64,000 bases of DNA from Candidatus Peribacter sp. (GTDB lineage Bacteria > Patescibacteriota > Gracilibacteria > Peribacterales > Peribacteraceae). The stretch covers positions 62,001 through 126,000 of the forward strand of contig JABIBA010000009.1 in the NCBI GenBank assembly GCA_018652955.1, read 5' to 3'. A program made the position numbers and the translations under genes. Below, one piece after another: positions 33,177-41,759 of the stretch. The notes below the pieces were generated by a model. It was given only the letters and a program-made list of their open reading frames with translations, searched no databases and was not told where the DNA came from. The stretch's first letter is position 1. Each line of letters starts with the position of its first letter.

Positions 33177-34409
33177 TTATTTTTTGATGATCTCCTCTTT
33201 AAATGCGTCTCCTTTTTCTTCGAAGTCTTTAAACATTCCGTAACTTGGAGATGCTGGAGAGAGGAGGCAGATAGAACCTGCAGAAGTATTATCTTTTGCA
33301 GATGCAACGGCGTCTTTCATAGAAGAAGCTTCGTGTACTGTTGCAGTTGAATCGATTGATTCTTTTATTCTTGGGCCACTTTCTCCCATGACAATAACAT
33401 TCTCAATTCCAGAGGCGGCTATGACTTCTCCGAGTTGTGCAAAGTCGTTTCCTCTATCTTGCCCACCAAGAATAATGGTTTTTACATTTGGTGTGAGCGC
33501 ATGAATAGCGGCGATAGTAGACTCGGGTGTTGTAGAGATAGCATCATCTACCCAGTAGGTACCGTGATGCTTACCAAGGTCTTTAAGGCGATGTGGCAGT
33601 CCATCGAAATTTCTAACTGCTTCAATGATGATGTCGTCGCTAATGCCAATGTGACGAGCGACAGCTGCAGCTGCTGCGATATTAAAGAGGTTATGTGTAC
33701 CAACGAGCTTTGTATCGATGATGGCAATAGGGGAGTCGTCTGCTGTATATGAGACCTTGGTTCCAACCGAAGCATCCGCGATCTCTTTGGCTCCTTCAGA
33801 TTCTCCGTAGTAAAAGACGATATCTTCAGGTGCTTGAAACTTCGTGAGGTGCTTCTTGGCTTCTTTATACTCTTCTAACGATCCGTGATAATCCAAATGC
33901 TCAGGGAAGAATGATGTCACTACTGCAATTTTCGGACTAGACGATACTTGCATGAGTTGGTAACTAGAGAATTCTTGAACAAAAAATTTGTTCAATCCTC
34001 CTCCCTCTATATAGGCAATTGCAGCATCTCCTATATTCCCTACAAGCTGTACGTCCTTTCCAGCTTCAGTAAGAATTGCAGTAATAAGGCTGGATACAGT
34101 GCTCTTGCCCTTAGATCCTGTTACTCCGATTACTGTAGTTTGTGGATCTATGGAGTCTAGGAAGATTTGAGTCGAATTTGTAATGGGAAGATCAGGGTTT
34201 GTGATGAGATGAGGAGGAATTCCCGGTGCTTTAATCACTACGTCAAAACCATCAAGATTATCTAAATAATCAGGACCGTCTTTCATATCCCTGAGTTCAA
34301 CAGTTGCCTTCGGTGCGAATGCTTTTAATGCTTCTTGCATCGCAACTCCTTCTCGGCCAAGAGCTCCGAGGATAGCGACAGACTTGCCGTTGAGGTCTCG
34401 TATGTTCAT
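33177..34409 (-). CDS. murD: MurD-type UDP-MurNAc-L-Ala glutamate ligase
   Basis: A 410-residue Mur ligase that adds glutamate to UDP-MurNAc-L-Ala. The ATP loop is GVTGSKGKSTVSSL, the conserved SSYQL is in FVQEFSSYQLMQV, and the C-terminal domain has DDAISTTPESTIAAI and ILGGQDRGND. Its ATG overlaps the stop of the upstream murL-like gene (ATGA). By analogy with the Xanthomonas MurD2-MurL pair it may use L-Glu rather than D-Glu; that specificity is inference. Confidence 0.9.
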   Translation of the reverse strand: MNIRDLNGKSVAILGALGREGVAMQEALKAFAPKATVELRDMKDGPDYLDNLDGFDVVIKAPGIPPHLITNPDLPITNSTQIFLDSIDPQTTVIGVTGSKGKSTVSSLITAILTEAGKDVQLVGNIGDAAIAYIEGGGLNKFFVQEFSSYQLMQVSSSPKIAVVTSFFPEHLDYHGSLEEYKEAKKHLTKFQAPEDIVFYYGESEGAKEIADASVGTKVSYTADDSPIAIIDTKLVGTHNLFNIAAAAAVARHIGISDDIIIEAVRNFDGLPHRLKDLGKHHGTYWVDDAISTTPESTIAAIHALTPNVKTIILGGQDRGNDFAQLGEVIAASGIENVIVMGESGPRIKESIDSTATVHEASSMKDAVASAKDNTSAGSICLLSPASPSYGMFKDFEEKGDAFKEEIIKK

Positions 34410-35626
34410 GTGTTCTCTTGGAACATTTGCATTACTGGAGTGTCATCAAATTCTCCTCGTTCTTTTATCATTTCAAATGCCTGCTTGGTTTCTTCTGATG
34501 TACCGACGCATTCAAATGGTTTAAATCCTTCTATGCCAAGGAGTGCTTTGAAGAGTGGAATAGTTGAGGCATCTTCAAAGATATTTTTTCCAAACATATC
34601 GACTACGACATCTTTTTTAATGTGCGCAGCCATCAGAGCAAAGACAAAAGTACATTTAGGACATGTGCCGCACCAGCGATCGTGTAAATACTCACCAGCG
34701 ACCTTCCAGTTTTTATTGCAGCTCGTTGTGCAGGCAAAGTAGTGAGGCAGCTTTGCAAATTCTCCTGCAATTTCTAGTTCAGTGAGATCTCGAAGCTTGC
34801 TGAAGTATTTGAGGTGCTTATTTATATAACTTTTGATATATGCATCAAAGGCAGTTTCAAACTCTTCACCCTTACTCCATTGGTGATTAATCTGCTTACC
34901 GAGGTATTCAACGTTTCCTTCGCTCGCACTTTTCTCGTTACTCATAACAACTTCATCGAACCCATAGACTTCAGCAATGACTACTGCGAGACATGAGAGG
35001 TATGCAGTGATAGGAACGTGTCCATTGAGGGCTCCCTGTTCGTTCATCTCAAAAAGTTTGCGCGGTAGCTTTCTCTTTATAGTGATACAGGGGAGACCGG
35101 TTACACTTACAAGGTCATCGATCAGTGGATGTCCGCCCATACGCAGCAGTGTGATGTCTCGTCCCTCAGCTCGAAGCTTTTCTATGGTAACCGTAGAGTC
35201 TTTTCCTCCGCCAATTGGCACAAGCACTTTTCCAGTTGTTGGCCTATCAGACTGATGAAAGACGGGTGTACCTGGCTCGTGGACAGGGAAGTTGATCAGT
35301 CCTGTGAAATCTATTTCGTTTCTGTAGAAAAATTCCCCCAGTCCGTTTTCGTACACGCTGTTCCAGAAATTTGCCTGGTCTGTATTGAGGATTCCAGATC
35401 GCACTTCTATCTGCTTTGGGCAGCAGGTCTTATAGTAGCTGGCTCCTCCTGCAAGATGCAGGGCAAAGAGCGCCTGCTCTATGGCATTAAGCGCGATTCC
35501 TTCTGTAGGGATCTGGAGGATCTCCGTAAACTGAACTTCGTCGTCTAGGCTATAGACTAAGCGAATCTCACCCGTTTCTGGGTCAAATGTGTAGGAATCG
35601 AAGATGAAGGTATTGTAGGACTTCAT
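34406..35626 (-). CDS. murL: MurL-like UDP-MurNAc-L-Ala-L-Glu epimerase
   Basis: A 406-residue protein with a PP-loop-like ATP motif (VPIGGGKDSTVTIEKL), SNEKSASEGNVEY, and a Cys cluster (CTTSCNKNW, then WCGTCPKCTF). It resembles the MurL family, which epimerises the terminal L-Glu of UDP-MurNAc-L-Ala-L-Glu in an ATP-dependent reaction. The 4-bp overlap with murD is the strongest support. Such a pair replaces glutamate racemase (MurI) in making D-Glu for the wall. The start lies only 10 nt after the CCA end of tRNA-Leu on the same strand. QueC-like ATPase is the alternative. Confidence 0.75.
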   Translation of the reverse strand: MKSYNTFIFDSYTFDPETGEIRLVYSLDDEVQFTEILQIPTEGIALNAIEQALFALHLAGGASYYKTCCPKQIEVRSGILNTDQANFWNSVYENGLGEFFYRNEIDFTGLINFPVHEPGTPVFHQSDRPTTGKVLVPIGGGKDSTVTIEKLRAEGRDITLLRMGGHPLIDDLVSVTGLPCITIKRKLPRKLFEMNEQGALNGHVPITAYLSCLAVVIAEVYGFDEVVMSNEKSASEGNVEYLGKQINHQWSKGEEFETAFDAYIKSYINKHLKYFSKLRDLTELEIAGEFAKLPHYFACTTSCNKNWKVAGEYLHDRWCGTCPKCTFVFALMAAHIKKDVVVDMFGKNIFEDASTIPLFKALLGIEGFKPFECVGTSEETKQAFEMIKERGEFDDTPVMQMFQENT

Positions 35627-35636
35627 AATTCAAAGG

Positions 35637-35723
35637 TGGTGCCGGAGGAGAGACTTGAACTCTCACGAGCGTGAGCTCACACGATTTTGAGTCGTGCGCG
35701 TCTACCAGTTCCGCCACTCCGGC
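35637..35723 (-). tRNA. tRNA-Leu (anticodon CAA)
   Basis: A class II tRNA with acceptor GCCGGAG pairing with CTCCGGC, anticodon loop CTCAAAA, and a long variable arm (GTGAGCTCACGCTCGTGAG region). Discriminator A and CCA are encoded. It lies 10 nt upstream of murL on the same strand. Confidence 0.95.
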
Positions 35724-35767
35724 ACAGGCCTACTATACTACGGTTCAACCTCTCAGCAGAGCGTTTT

Positions 35768-37192
35768 TTACTGAATAGTGATGACTGCTTCAGCAGGGCT
35801 TGCGGTCTCCGCTCCTCCTGTAGGGTTTTTGATCCTAAACCTGAATGACTCACGTGGGTCGTCCTTTGTATCAGTAAGAATAGGGATAGAGATCCTTTTT
35901 TGTGATTCTCCTTCCTTAAAGGTCAAAGTCCCTGAAGTTTCTGTAAAGTCATCTCCTTCTTTAGCGAGTGAGCTTTCTGTCTCGTAGTCTATGGTGACTT
36001 CACCCTCACTTCCTCCTATGCGGTCGATGATAATCACTTGTGGACTTCCTTCAGATGCGTCTGGATAGCTATTGTCAGAAAGGCGGAACTTTCCTTTTCC
36101 AAATGTCGAGATTTCGTTATCAACAATTACGAGAGTCGAAGTGCTCAAAGACCCAAGTGTTGCATTGCCGGTTGGCAAGCTGAGCTTGAGATTTACCGTC
36201 TTGTTTCCATTATTGTTATTATTATCTTTAACGGTTACGGTTACGGTTTTGGAGGTTTCTCCGTCTGCAAAGCTAATGGTTCCTACATTTTGGTCGTAGT
36301 ATGAGCTATCTGCAGTACCATCAGATGTTTCAAATTTTACAGTGGCTGTTCCAGATGTCCCCGAAGTACGGTCGATAGTAATAGTGATGCTGCCCATGTC
36401 TTCAGAAGCTTCATATTCTGAAGCAGAGAAGACAAACACTCCGTGAGAGTTGCTTGGGTCTACTGAAGATCCATCTCCTTCATCATTGTCTACAATGGTA
36501 AGTGTTGCGGTGTTTGGTGAGCCAAGCTGTCCGCCACCTCCTGGTGAGCTGAGCTTAACAAAGACTGTTTCATTTCCTTCTGACTCGTTATCATCGACTA
36601 TTGGCACTTGGAATGATCCTGATGTTTTCCCATCGGCAAATGTTATGATTCCTTCAGAGAGATCGTAATCACTTCCGGCCTCTGCTGTTCCATTCTCTGT
36701 TGTGTATTTTACGGTTACGCTTCCTGCATTTCCTCCATACCGAATTACATTGATAGTAGCTGCATCTCTGTCTTCATCTACCTTAAAGCTTCCAGTGGTA
36801 AATCGGAATGATCCTGCATTATTTATAGTGGTGTCTTGTACAGAGGTCGAAGAGCTAGATGAAGTAGTTGTAGAACTAGAAGAGCTGACCACTCTTCTAC
36901 TGCTTACACTCGATGAGCTGACAGTAATAGATTGTCCTGTAAGGTGCGCTTTTAGTCGTTGCATCATTACCGCAACCTGCCCTCTAGTTACGTAGTCTCC
37001 TGGTCCAAACCTTCCGTCATTGTATCCAGTGATAATTCCTGCGCTGTACATGTCTCCAACAGCACTGTCATAGTAGGTGCCACCTCCGACATCACCGAAC
37101 ACTGCAGATCCTAGTGTTGCTGCATTTGCAGAGGCAAATAGACCGAGAGAGAATCCGAATACTACTAGTGAAGTTGCGTTTGGACGTTTCAT
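35768..37192 (-). CDS. surface protein with SLH motif and three Calx-beta domains
   Basis: A 474-residue exported protein (signal peptide ending SANA|ATLG). One SLH motif lies near the N-terminus (GYNDGRFGPGDYVTRGQVAV), then a Ser-rich linker (VSSSSVSSRR..SSSSTTTSSSS) and three Calx-beta domains (each with YTTENGTA/FETSDGTA/YETESSLA, FADGxTS and VxDNxxxEGNE motifs), a fold that often binds Ca2+. A TATAAT box is 23 nt before the start. Confidence 0.85.
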   Translation of the reverse strand: MKRPNATSLVVFGFSLGLFASANAATLGSAVFGDVGGGTYYDSAVGDMYSAGIITGYNDGRFGPGDYVTRGQVAVMMQRLKAHLTGQSITVSSSSVSSRRVVSSSSSTTTSSSSSTSVQDTTINNAGSFRFTTGSFKVDEDRDAATINVIRYGGNAGSVTVKYTTENGTAEAGSDYDLSEGIITFADGKTSGSFQVPIVDDNESEGNETVFVKLSSPGGGGQLGSPNTATLTIVDNDEGDGSSVDPSNSHGVFVFSASEYEASEDMGSITITIDRTSGTSGTATVKFETSDGTADSSYYDQNVGTISFADGETSKTVTVTVKDNNNNNGNKTVNLKLSLPTGNATLGSLSTSTLVIVDNEISTFGKGKFRLSDNSYPDASEGSPQVIIIDRIGGSEGEVTIDYETESSLAKEGDDFTETSGTLTFKEGESQKRISIPILTDTKDDPRESFRFRIKNPTGGAETASPAEAVITIQ

Positions 37193-37250
37193 AGGAGAGT
37201 GGGAAATGTAGTTCTATTATAAAAAATATAAAACAAAAATCAATACTGCG

Positions 37251-37256
37251 TATACT
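37251..37256 (+). promoter_or_regulatory. -10 box of a leaderless promoter (BtuF-like gene)
   Basis: TATACT ends exactly 6 nt before ATG 37263. Confidence 0.55.
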
Positions 37257-37262
37257 TCTTGT

Positions 37263-38024
37263 ATGCGCATTGCTTCTTTGTCACCGGCAGTTACAGAAAT
37301 ACTGTTTGCTCTAGAGCTACAAGACCTCATTGTATGCACAGATCAGTTTTCTAATTTTCCAGAAGAGGCTATAGATATTCCTCATCTTAAAGATCATATC
37401 GATATCAATCCTCAAAAACTGTATGAGCATGAAGCAGATCTTATTTTTACAGCTACCGTTATTCAGGAAAAGTTAGCAGATCGACTAAAGGCTGCAGACT
37501 TTAGTGTGGTGCATCATGATCCAAGAACAATAAATGCCATCTATGAAATGATACGAAACGTAGGAGTAATGCTTCATGTAGAAAGCAAAGCCGCCGCACT
37601 CGTACTCGAGATGCAACAAGGGTTTAACGATGTAAAAAAGAAATCCGGTCTTCTTCCTCGCAGACTCAAGGTCTATATAGAGGAGTGGCACAACCCACCG
37701 TTTGCCTCTGGTAATTGGGTGCCAGAAGTTGCACGCGTTGCTGGCATAGATCAGTTCCCGATAGAGCAAGGAGCCCTTAGCCCAGAGGTTACGCTTGCGC
37801 AGGTACAAGAGTGGGACCCAGACCTTATTGTGCTGAGCCCTTGTGGTGCAGGACTGCATACAGAAAAGGAGCTTATTACCGCGAGGCCCCAGTGGGATGC
37901 ACTTCGTGCAGTACAAGAAAACCATGTTCGTGTGATTGATGATTCACTACTTAACAGGCCTGGCCCAAGACTTATAGAAGGTGCGCGTAGGTTGTACGGA
38001 TGGGCGTTTGAATTTCAACACTAA
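37263..38024 (+). CDS. BtuF-like binding protein without signal peptide
   Basis: A 253-residue class III periplasmic-binding-protein fold, as in the cobalamin/iron-siderophore family: RIASLSPAVTEILFAL, then KDHIDINPQKLYEHEADLIFT, VARVAGIDQFP and WDPDLIVLSPCG. It starts directly at the fold with no signal peptide or lipobox, and no ABC permease or ATPase is adjacent. It may therefore act in the cytoplasm. TATACT exactly 6 nt before the ATG makes a missed N-terminal signal unlikely. Confidence 0.78.
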   Translation: MRIASLSPAVTEILFALELQDLIVCTDQFSNFPEEAIDIPHLKDHIDINPQKLYEHEADLIFTATVIQEKLADRLKAADFSVVHHDPRTINAIYEMIRNVGVMLHVESKAAALVLEMQQGFNDVKKKSGLLPRRLKVYIEEWHNPPFASGNWVPEVARVAGIDQFPIEQGALSPEVTLAQVQEWDPDLIVLSPCGAGLHTEKELITARPQWDALRAVQENHVRVIDDSLLNRPGPRLIEGARRLYGWAFEFQH

Positions 38025-38085
38025 AATTTCTTGCACTTGCGTTTAAGAAGTCGTACTTTAACCATGTCTTTCCCCTCCAACTCCC

Positions 38086-38751
38086 ATGTCCACTATCTCT
38101 CTTACTCAACTCGATTCATACATCACTGCGAATGGTTTGTTGACGCATTATTTTTATGAGCAGAAATGGAATAACGGAGAATTAACTAAGGACGAGTTAG
38201 CCCTATACGCTAAGGAATACTTCCACTTGGCAAAAGCCGTTCCTGGTATTGTGTCTCGTGTAAAGTCTCGAGCGCAGGAACGTGGAATGACTGATCTTGT
38301 TGTTGAGATCGAAAAGAATATCAAAGAAGAGACAGAGCACATCGATCTCTGGAAAAAGTTTGCCTCTAGCTTAGGAGTAACAGAGGAGGAGATAGAATCT
38401 TACGAGCCACACAAGCTCACTAAAGAAGCAGTAAGCGAACTCGAAGAACTTGCAAACGGAGATCTTGAAGACGGTGTGACTGCAATGTACGCAATGGAGC
38501 TCACGCTTCCAGAAGTTTCCAAGACAAAGAAAGAAGGACTTTGCAAGCACTATGATATGCCAGAATCAAATACGGATGCTCATGTGTATTTCGATGAGCA
38601 CCTTAACGAAGAAGAACACTTCTCTGTATGGAGAAAGATTCAAGTAGACCCTCTCCGCGCTATGCACATCACAAAGGCGTCTCTTCGCTCTCAGCACAAA
38701 GTGCTAGATGGTGTGTGTGAAGTATCGGGATTCTGCATTGCATGCAGCTAA
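38086..38751 (+). CDS. TenA/PqqC/CADD-like haem-oxygenase-fold diiron protein
   Basis: A 221-residue all-helical protein resembling the TenA/PqqC/CADD group. Candidate metal ligands are in IKEETEHIDLWKKF (E81/E82, H85), YAMELTLPE and the C-terminal DEHLNEEEHFS. CADD of Chlamydia makes p-aminobenzoate from its own Tyr; whether this copy does so cannot be read. The C-terminus has a small Cys cluster (CEVSGFCIACS). Precedes glutamate dehydrogenase. Confidence 0.7.
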   Translation: MSTISLTQLDSYITANGLLTHYFYEQKWNNGELTKDELALYAKEYFHLAKAVPGIVSRVKSRAQERGMTDLVVEIEKNIKEETEHIDLWKKFASSLGVTEEEIESYEPHKLTKEAVSELEELANGDLEDGVTAMYAMELTLPEVSKTKKEGLCKHYDMPESNTDAHVYFDEHLNEEEHFSVWRKIQVDPLRAMHITKASLRSQHKVLDGVCEVSGFCIACS

Positions 38752-38804
38752 TTTCGTAATTTTTCTAACAGATAATTATTCATCTTTGTGAGATACTTAA
38801 GCAC

Positions 38805-40091
38805 ATGAGTACTTCCACTCCGTATACGCGCTTTCAAACCACACTGCATTCTGTCTTAAAAAAGATTAATCTAGAACGTGGAGACAATGCACTGTTTGAT
38901 GAGCCACAGTTTTCTCATAAGAAAGATCTTACGATTACACGTGATGATGGATCAAAAGACACCTTTCATGCGTTCCGTATTCAGTATAACAATGCGCGAG
39001 GTCCATTTAAGGGTGGTATCCGCTTTCATGAACACGCGGATGAAGATGAGGTAAAAGCACTGGCAGCTCTTATGGCTATAAAGACTGCAGTCGTAAATAT
39101 TCCTTTTGGAGGTGCAAAAGGTGGTGTGCAGGTAAATCCAAAGGAGCTATCTAAAAAGGAAGTACAACAGGTTGCGCGTGCGTATGTTCAAGAGTTTCAA
39201 GAGAATTTAGGACCAGATATTGATTGTCCAGCACCGGATGTAAATACGAATCCAGATATCATGGCATGGATGCGTGATGAGTACGAAAAGCTCACACGCT
39301 CTTATTCTCCTGCAATGATTACGGGTAAACCTTTGGAGTTTGGTGGTTCTAAGGGCCGAGACACCGCAACAGCAAGAGGAGGATTCTTTATCTTGCAAGA
39401 GATGGTAGACCGTCTCGCACTAGACCCTTCTGATATGCGTGTAGCAATTCAAGGGTTTGGAAATGCAGGTGCTCACATGGCGAAGTTCTTACATAATGAA
39501 GGATATATCGTTGTTGCTGTGTCTGACTCTCAGGGTGGTATTTATTCTCCTGAAGGGATAGACCCTGTACGTATTGCTAAGTACAAAGAAAAGACGGGAG
39601 CTGTAACAGGGGAGTACTGCGAAGGATCTGTTTGTGACATTGGACGCATGAAGATGGATGATGTCCAGAAGATTACGAACGCAGAGTTACTGGAACTTGA
39701 TTGCGATATCCTGATTCCTGCTGCACTTGATAATGTTATTACTGAAGATAACGCGAAGCGTATTAAAGCACAGTATATTCTAGAGCTTGCGAACGGTCCG
39801 ACTACTCCAGAGGCGGATGCTATCTTGGAAAAAAATGGTGTGCGTGTTATTCCAGATGTTTTGGCAAATGCAGGAGGTGTGACCGCGAGTTACTTTGAAT
39901 GGTCTCAGGGAAGATCTGGCGAGCAGTGGACGGCAAAGATTGTTGATGAGCGACTCAAGAGAGTGATGCTCGAAGGATATAAAGCAGTGCGCCGCGAGGC
40001 ACGCCGAGAAGATATGACCTACCGAGAAGCCGCCTTCGCCGTCGGTATCAAAAGAATGATGGCTGCGATGAAAGTGCGAGGCTGGATATAA
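38805..40091 (+). CDS. Glu/Leu/Phe/Val dehydrogenase (glutamate dehydrogenase)
   Basis: A 428-residue enzyme that interconverts glutamate and 2-oxoglutarate with NAD(P). The substrate domain has KGGIRFHEHADEDEVKALAALM and the catalytic Lys region FGGAKGGV; CPAPDVNTNPDIMAW follows. The Rossmann motif is QGFGNAGAHMAKFL. NAD versus NADP use is not certain. GATACT sits 7 nt before the start. Confidence 0.92.
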   Translation: MSTSTPYTRFQTTLHSVLKKINLERGDNALFDEPQFSHKKDLTITRDDGSKDTFHAFRIQYNNARGPFKGGIRFHEHADEDEVKALAALMAIKTAVVNIPFGGAKGGVQVNPKELSKKEVQQVARAYVQEFQENLGPDIDCPAPDVNTNPDIMAWMRDEYEKLTRSYSPAMITGKPLEFGGSKGRDTATARGGFFILQEMVDRLALDPSDMRVAIQGFGNAGAHMAKFLHNEGYIVVAVSDSQGGIYSPEGIDPVRIAKYKEKTGAVTGEYCEGSVCDIGRMKMDDVQKITNAELLELDCDILIPAALDNVITEDNAKRIKAQYILELANGPTTPEADAILEKNGVRVIPDVLANAGGVTASYFEWSQGRSGEQWTAKIVDERLKRVMLEGYKAVRREARREDMTYREAAFAVGIKRMMAAMKVRGWI

Positions 40092-40119
40092 ACTGAATAA
40101 TCAATTACCCTTACTCTCA

Positions 40120-41031
40120 ATGAAAGATGTTGCAATTATTGGCCTTGGATGCGCAGGATATACCGCAGCGATTTACTCAGCTCGTTACAAACTCGACACT
40201 GTTATTATTGGTGATGTCGAAGGAGGAATGGGAATGAGTGCTGCAGAAGTAGGGAACTGGCCTGGAGAGATAGAAATTAAAGGACCAGACCTCATGCAGA
40301 AGTATAAAGATCATGCACTCAGCTTTGATAACGTAGAATTGGTATCTGGCAGAGTAGAGAAGGTGGAAGAAGGCTTTAAGCTTACGATGCAAAATGGAGA
40401 TGTTATAGAGGCGAAGACTGTTGTCTTTGCAACAGGCTCAAACAAGAGACACCTCGGAATCCCTGGAGAAGAGGAGTTCTCTGGTAAAGGAGTAACGTAC
40501 TGTGCAACCTGTGATGCATTCTTCTATCGCGATAAGACCGTTGCGGTCTTAGGTGGAGGAGATAGTGCTGTAGAAGGAGCAGCAATTGCAGCGCAAGTAG
40601 CCAAGAAGGTTTATCTCGTTCACCGTAGAGATGAGTTCCGTGCAGAGCCGTTTTGGATCGATAAAGTAAACGAAAAAGATAACATCGAATTTGTCCTCAA
40701 TACGAATGCAGTAGAGGTGCTTGGAGAACAGAAGGTAACAGGCTTAAAGATTGATACTCCACATAATGGTTCTGACACCCTTGAAGTAGATGGGGTGTTT
40801 ATCGAAGTAGGCTCTATTCCTGCGGTCGATCTTCCTCAGCAACTTGGCTGCGAACTTGATGATAGAGGTCACCTAAGAGTAGATGAGGGCATGCGAACAA
40901 GCGTAAATGGGGCATTTGCCGCAGGAGATGTAAGTAGTGGCTCCAATCACTTTGCTCAATTTGCTACAGCTGCTGGAGAAGGGTCTATTGCTGCAAATTC
41001 TGTATTTTCATATATTCAAGGAGGAAACTAG
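40120..41031 (+). CDS. trxB: thioredoxin reductase
   Basis: A 303-residue flavoprotein that reduces thioredoxin with NADPH. The FAD motif is GLGCAGYTAAIYSA, the redox disulfide CATC is in VTYCATCDAFFY, the NADPH motif is GGGDSAVEGAAIA, and the C-terminal FAD contact is GAFAAGDVSSGSNHFAQFATAAGEG. It lies 28 nt after the dehydrogenase and may share its transcript. Confidence 0.94.
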   Translation: MKDVAIIGLGCAGYTAAIYSARYKLDTVIIGDVEGGMGMSAAEVGNWPGEIEIKGPDLMQKYKDHALSFDNVELVSGRVEKVEEGFKLTMQNGDVIEAKTVVFATGSNKRHLGIPGEEEFSGKGVTYCATCDAFFYRDKTVAVLGGGDSAVEGAAIAAQVAKKVYLVHRRDEFRAEPFWIDKVNEKDNIEFVLNTNAVEVLGEQKVTGLKIDTPHNGSDTLEVDGVFIEVGSIPAVDLPQQLGCELDDRGHLRVDEGMRTSVNGAFAAGDVSSGSNHFAQFATAAGEGSIAANSVFSYIQGGN

Positions 41032-41076
41032 GCTTTTTCTTGCAGATTACCTAAATATCCGTATCCTAGTCGCACT

Positions 41077-41271
41077 ATGCCAAGAGGAAAGAGAACAGTC
41101 TTCGCCGTATTTTGCTCCAAGTCGGGAAACCGTCTGGGGTCTATCCGTCTGCATAAGCAAGATAAGCAGGGAAAGGGCTGGAAAGAGCACGTAGAAGGTA
41201 TGAAGAAATACTGTAAGAAATGTAAGTCTCGTGAGGTGGTTAAGTTCAAAGAGGAGAGGCATTCCAAGTAG
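41077..41271 (+). CDS. bL33-like small ribosomal protein
   Basis: A 64-residue basic protein. It begins MPRGKRTVF like bL33 and ends with KKYCKKCKSREVVKFKEERH, matching the C-terminal zinc half of bL33. The N-terminal CxxC is replaced by a single Cys (FCSKSGN), and the loop is longer than usual. TATCCT sits 9 nt before the ATG. bL33 is the best guess; a different small zinc protein is possible. Confidence 0.6.
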   Translation: MPRGKRTVFAVFCSKSGNRLGSIRLHKQDKQGKGWKEHVEGMKKYCKKCKSREVVKFKEERHSK

Positions 41272-41297
41272 GCGACGATACTGTATAGTACCTCTTG

Positions 41298-41756
41298 ATG
41301 TCACAAGAGATTTATCGTAGTTGCGCTTCTATTGCAGTCTTTCGGCCTGCAGGAGATTCGTTTGAGATACTACTTGTCCATAAGCCTCGAAAGAAAGATG
41401 CCTGGCAGTTGCCGCAGGGTGGAGTTGAAGAAGGAGAGACTACGCCGCAAGCTGCTATTCGTGAGGTTCAAGAGGAGGCAGGGGTAACCACAGAGGTTAT
41501 GGGAGTGAGCGACGAGGTGTATCAGTATGATTTTCCAGCAAGCTACAGAAGATTTCGTCCAGACAACGTAAAGGGTCAGCGTATCGAGTATGTGTTTGCG
41601 ACAGTTAGTGCCGACACAAAGGTTCAGGTAGATAACGATGAAATAGACCAGTTCGTTTGGATAAGTAAGTCACAGATCTCTGAGTATATTAAGCGCAACG
41701 AGTATCTAAAGCTTCTCGAAAAACTGTATGATGACGGGGTTGCTCTTCTGTCTTAA
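41298..41756 (+). CDS. Nudix hydrolase (RppH/Ap4A-type)
   Basis: A 152-residue Nudix enzyme. The box is GGVEEGETTPQAAIREVQEEAG with the full REUXEE core. WQLPQGGVEEGE and the C-terminal FVWISKSQISEYI are as in RppH, which removes pyrophosphate from mRNA 5' ends or cleaves Ap4A. I chose ATG 41298 (MSQEIYRS), 8 nt after TATAGT, over the TTG one codon earlier. The 5'-triphosphate target would be a coding start in leaderless mRNAs. recF follows 3 nt later. Confidence 0.85.
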   Translation: MSQEIYRSCASIAVFRPAGDSFEILLVHKPRKKDAWQLPQGGVEEGETTPQAAIREVQEEAGVTTEVMGVSDEVYQYDFPASYRRFRPDNVKGQRIEYVFATVSADTKVQVDNDEIDQFVWISKSQISEYIKRNEYLKLLEKLYDDGVALLS

Positions 41757-41759
41757 CTT

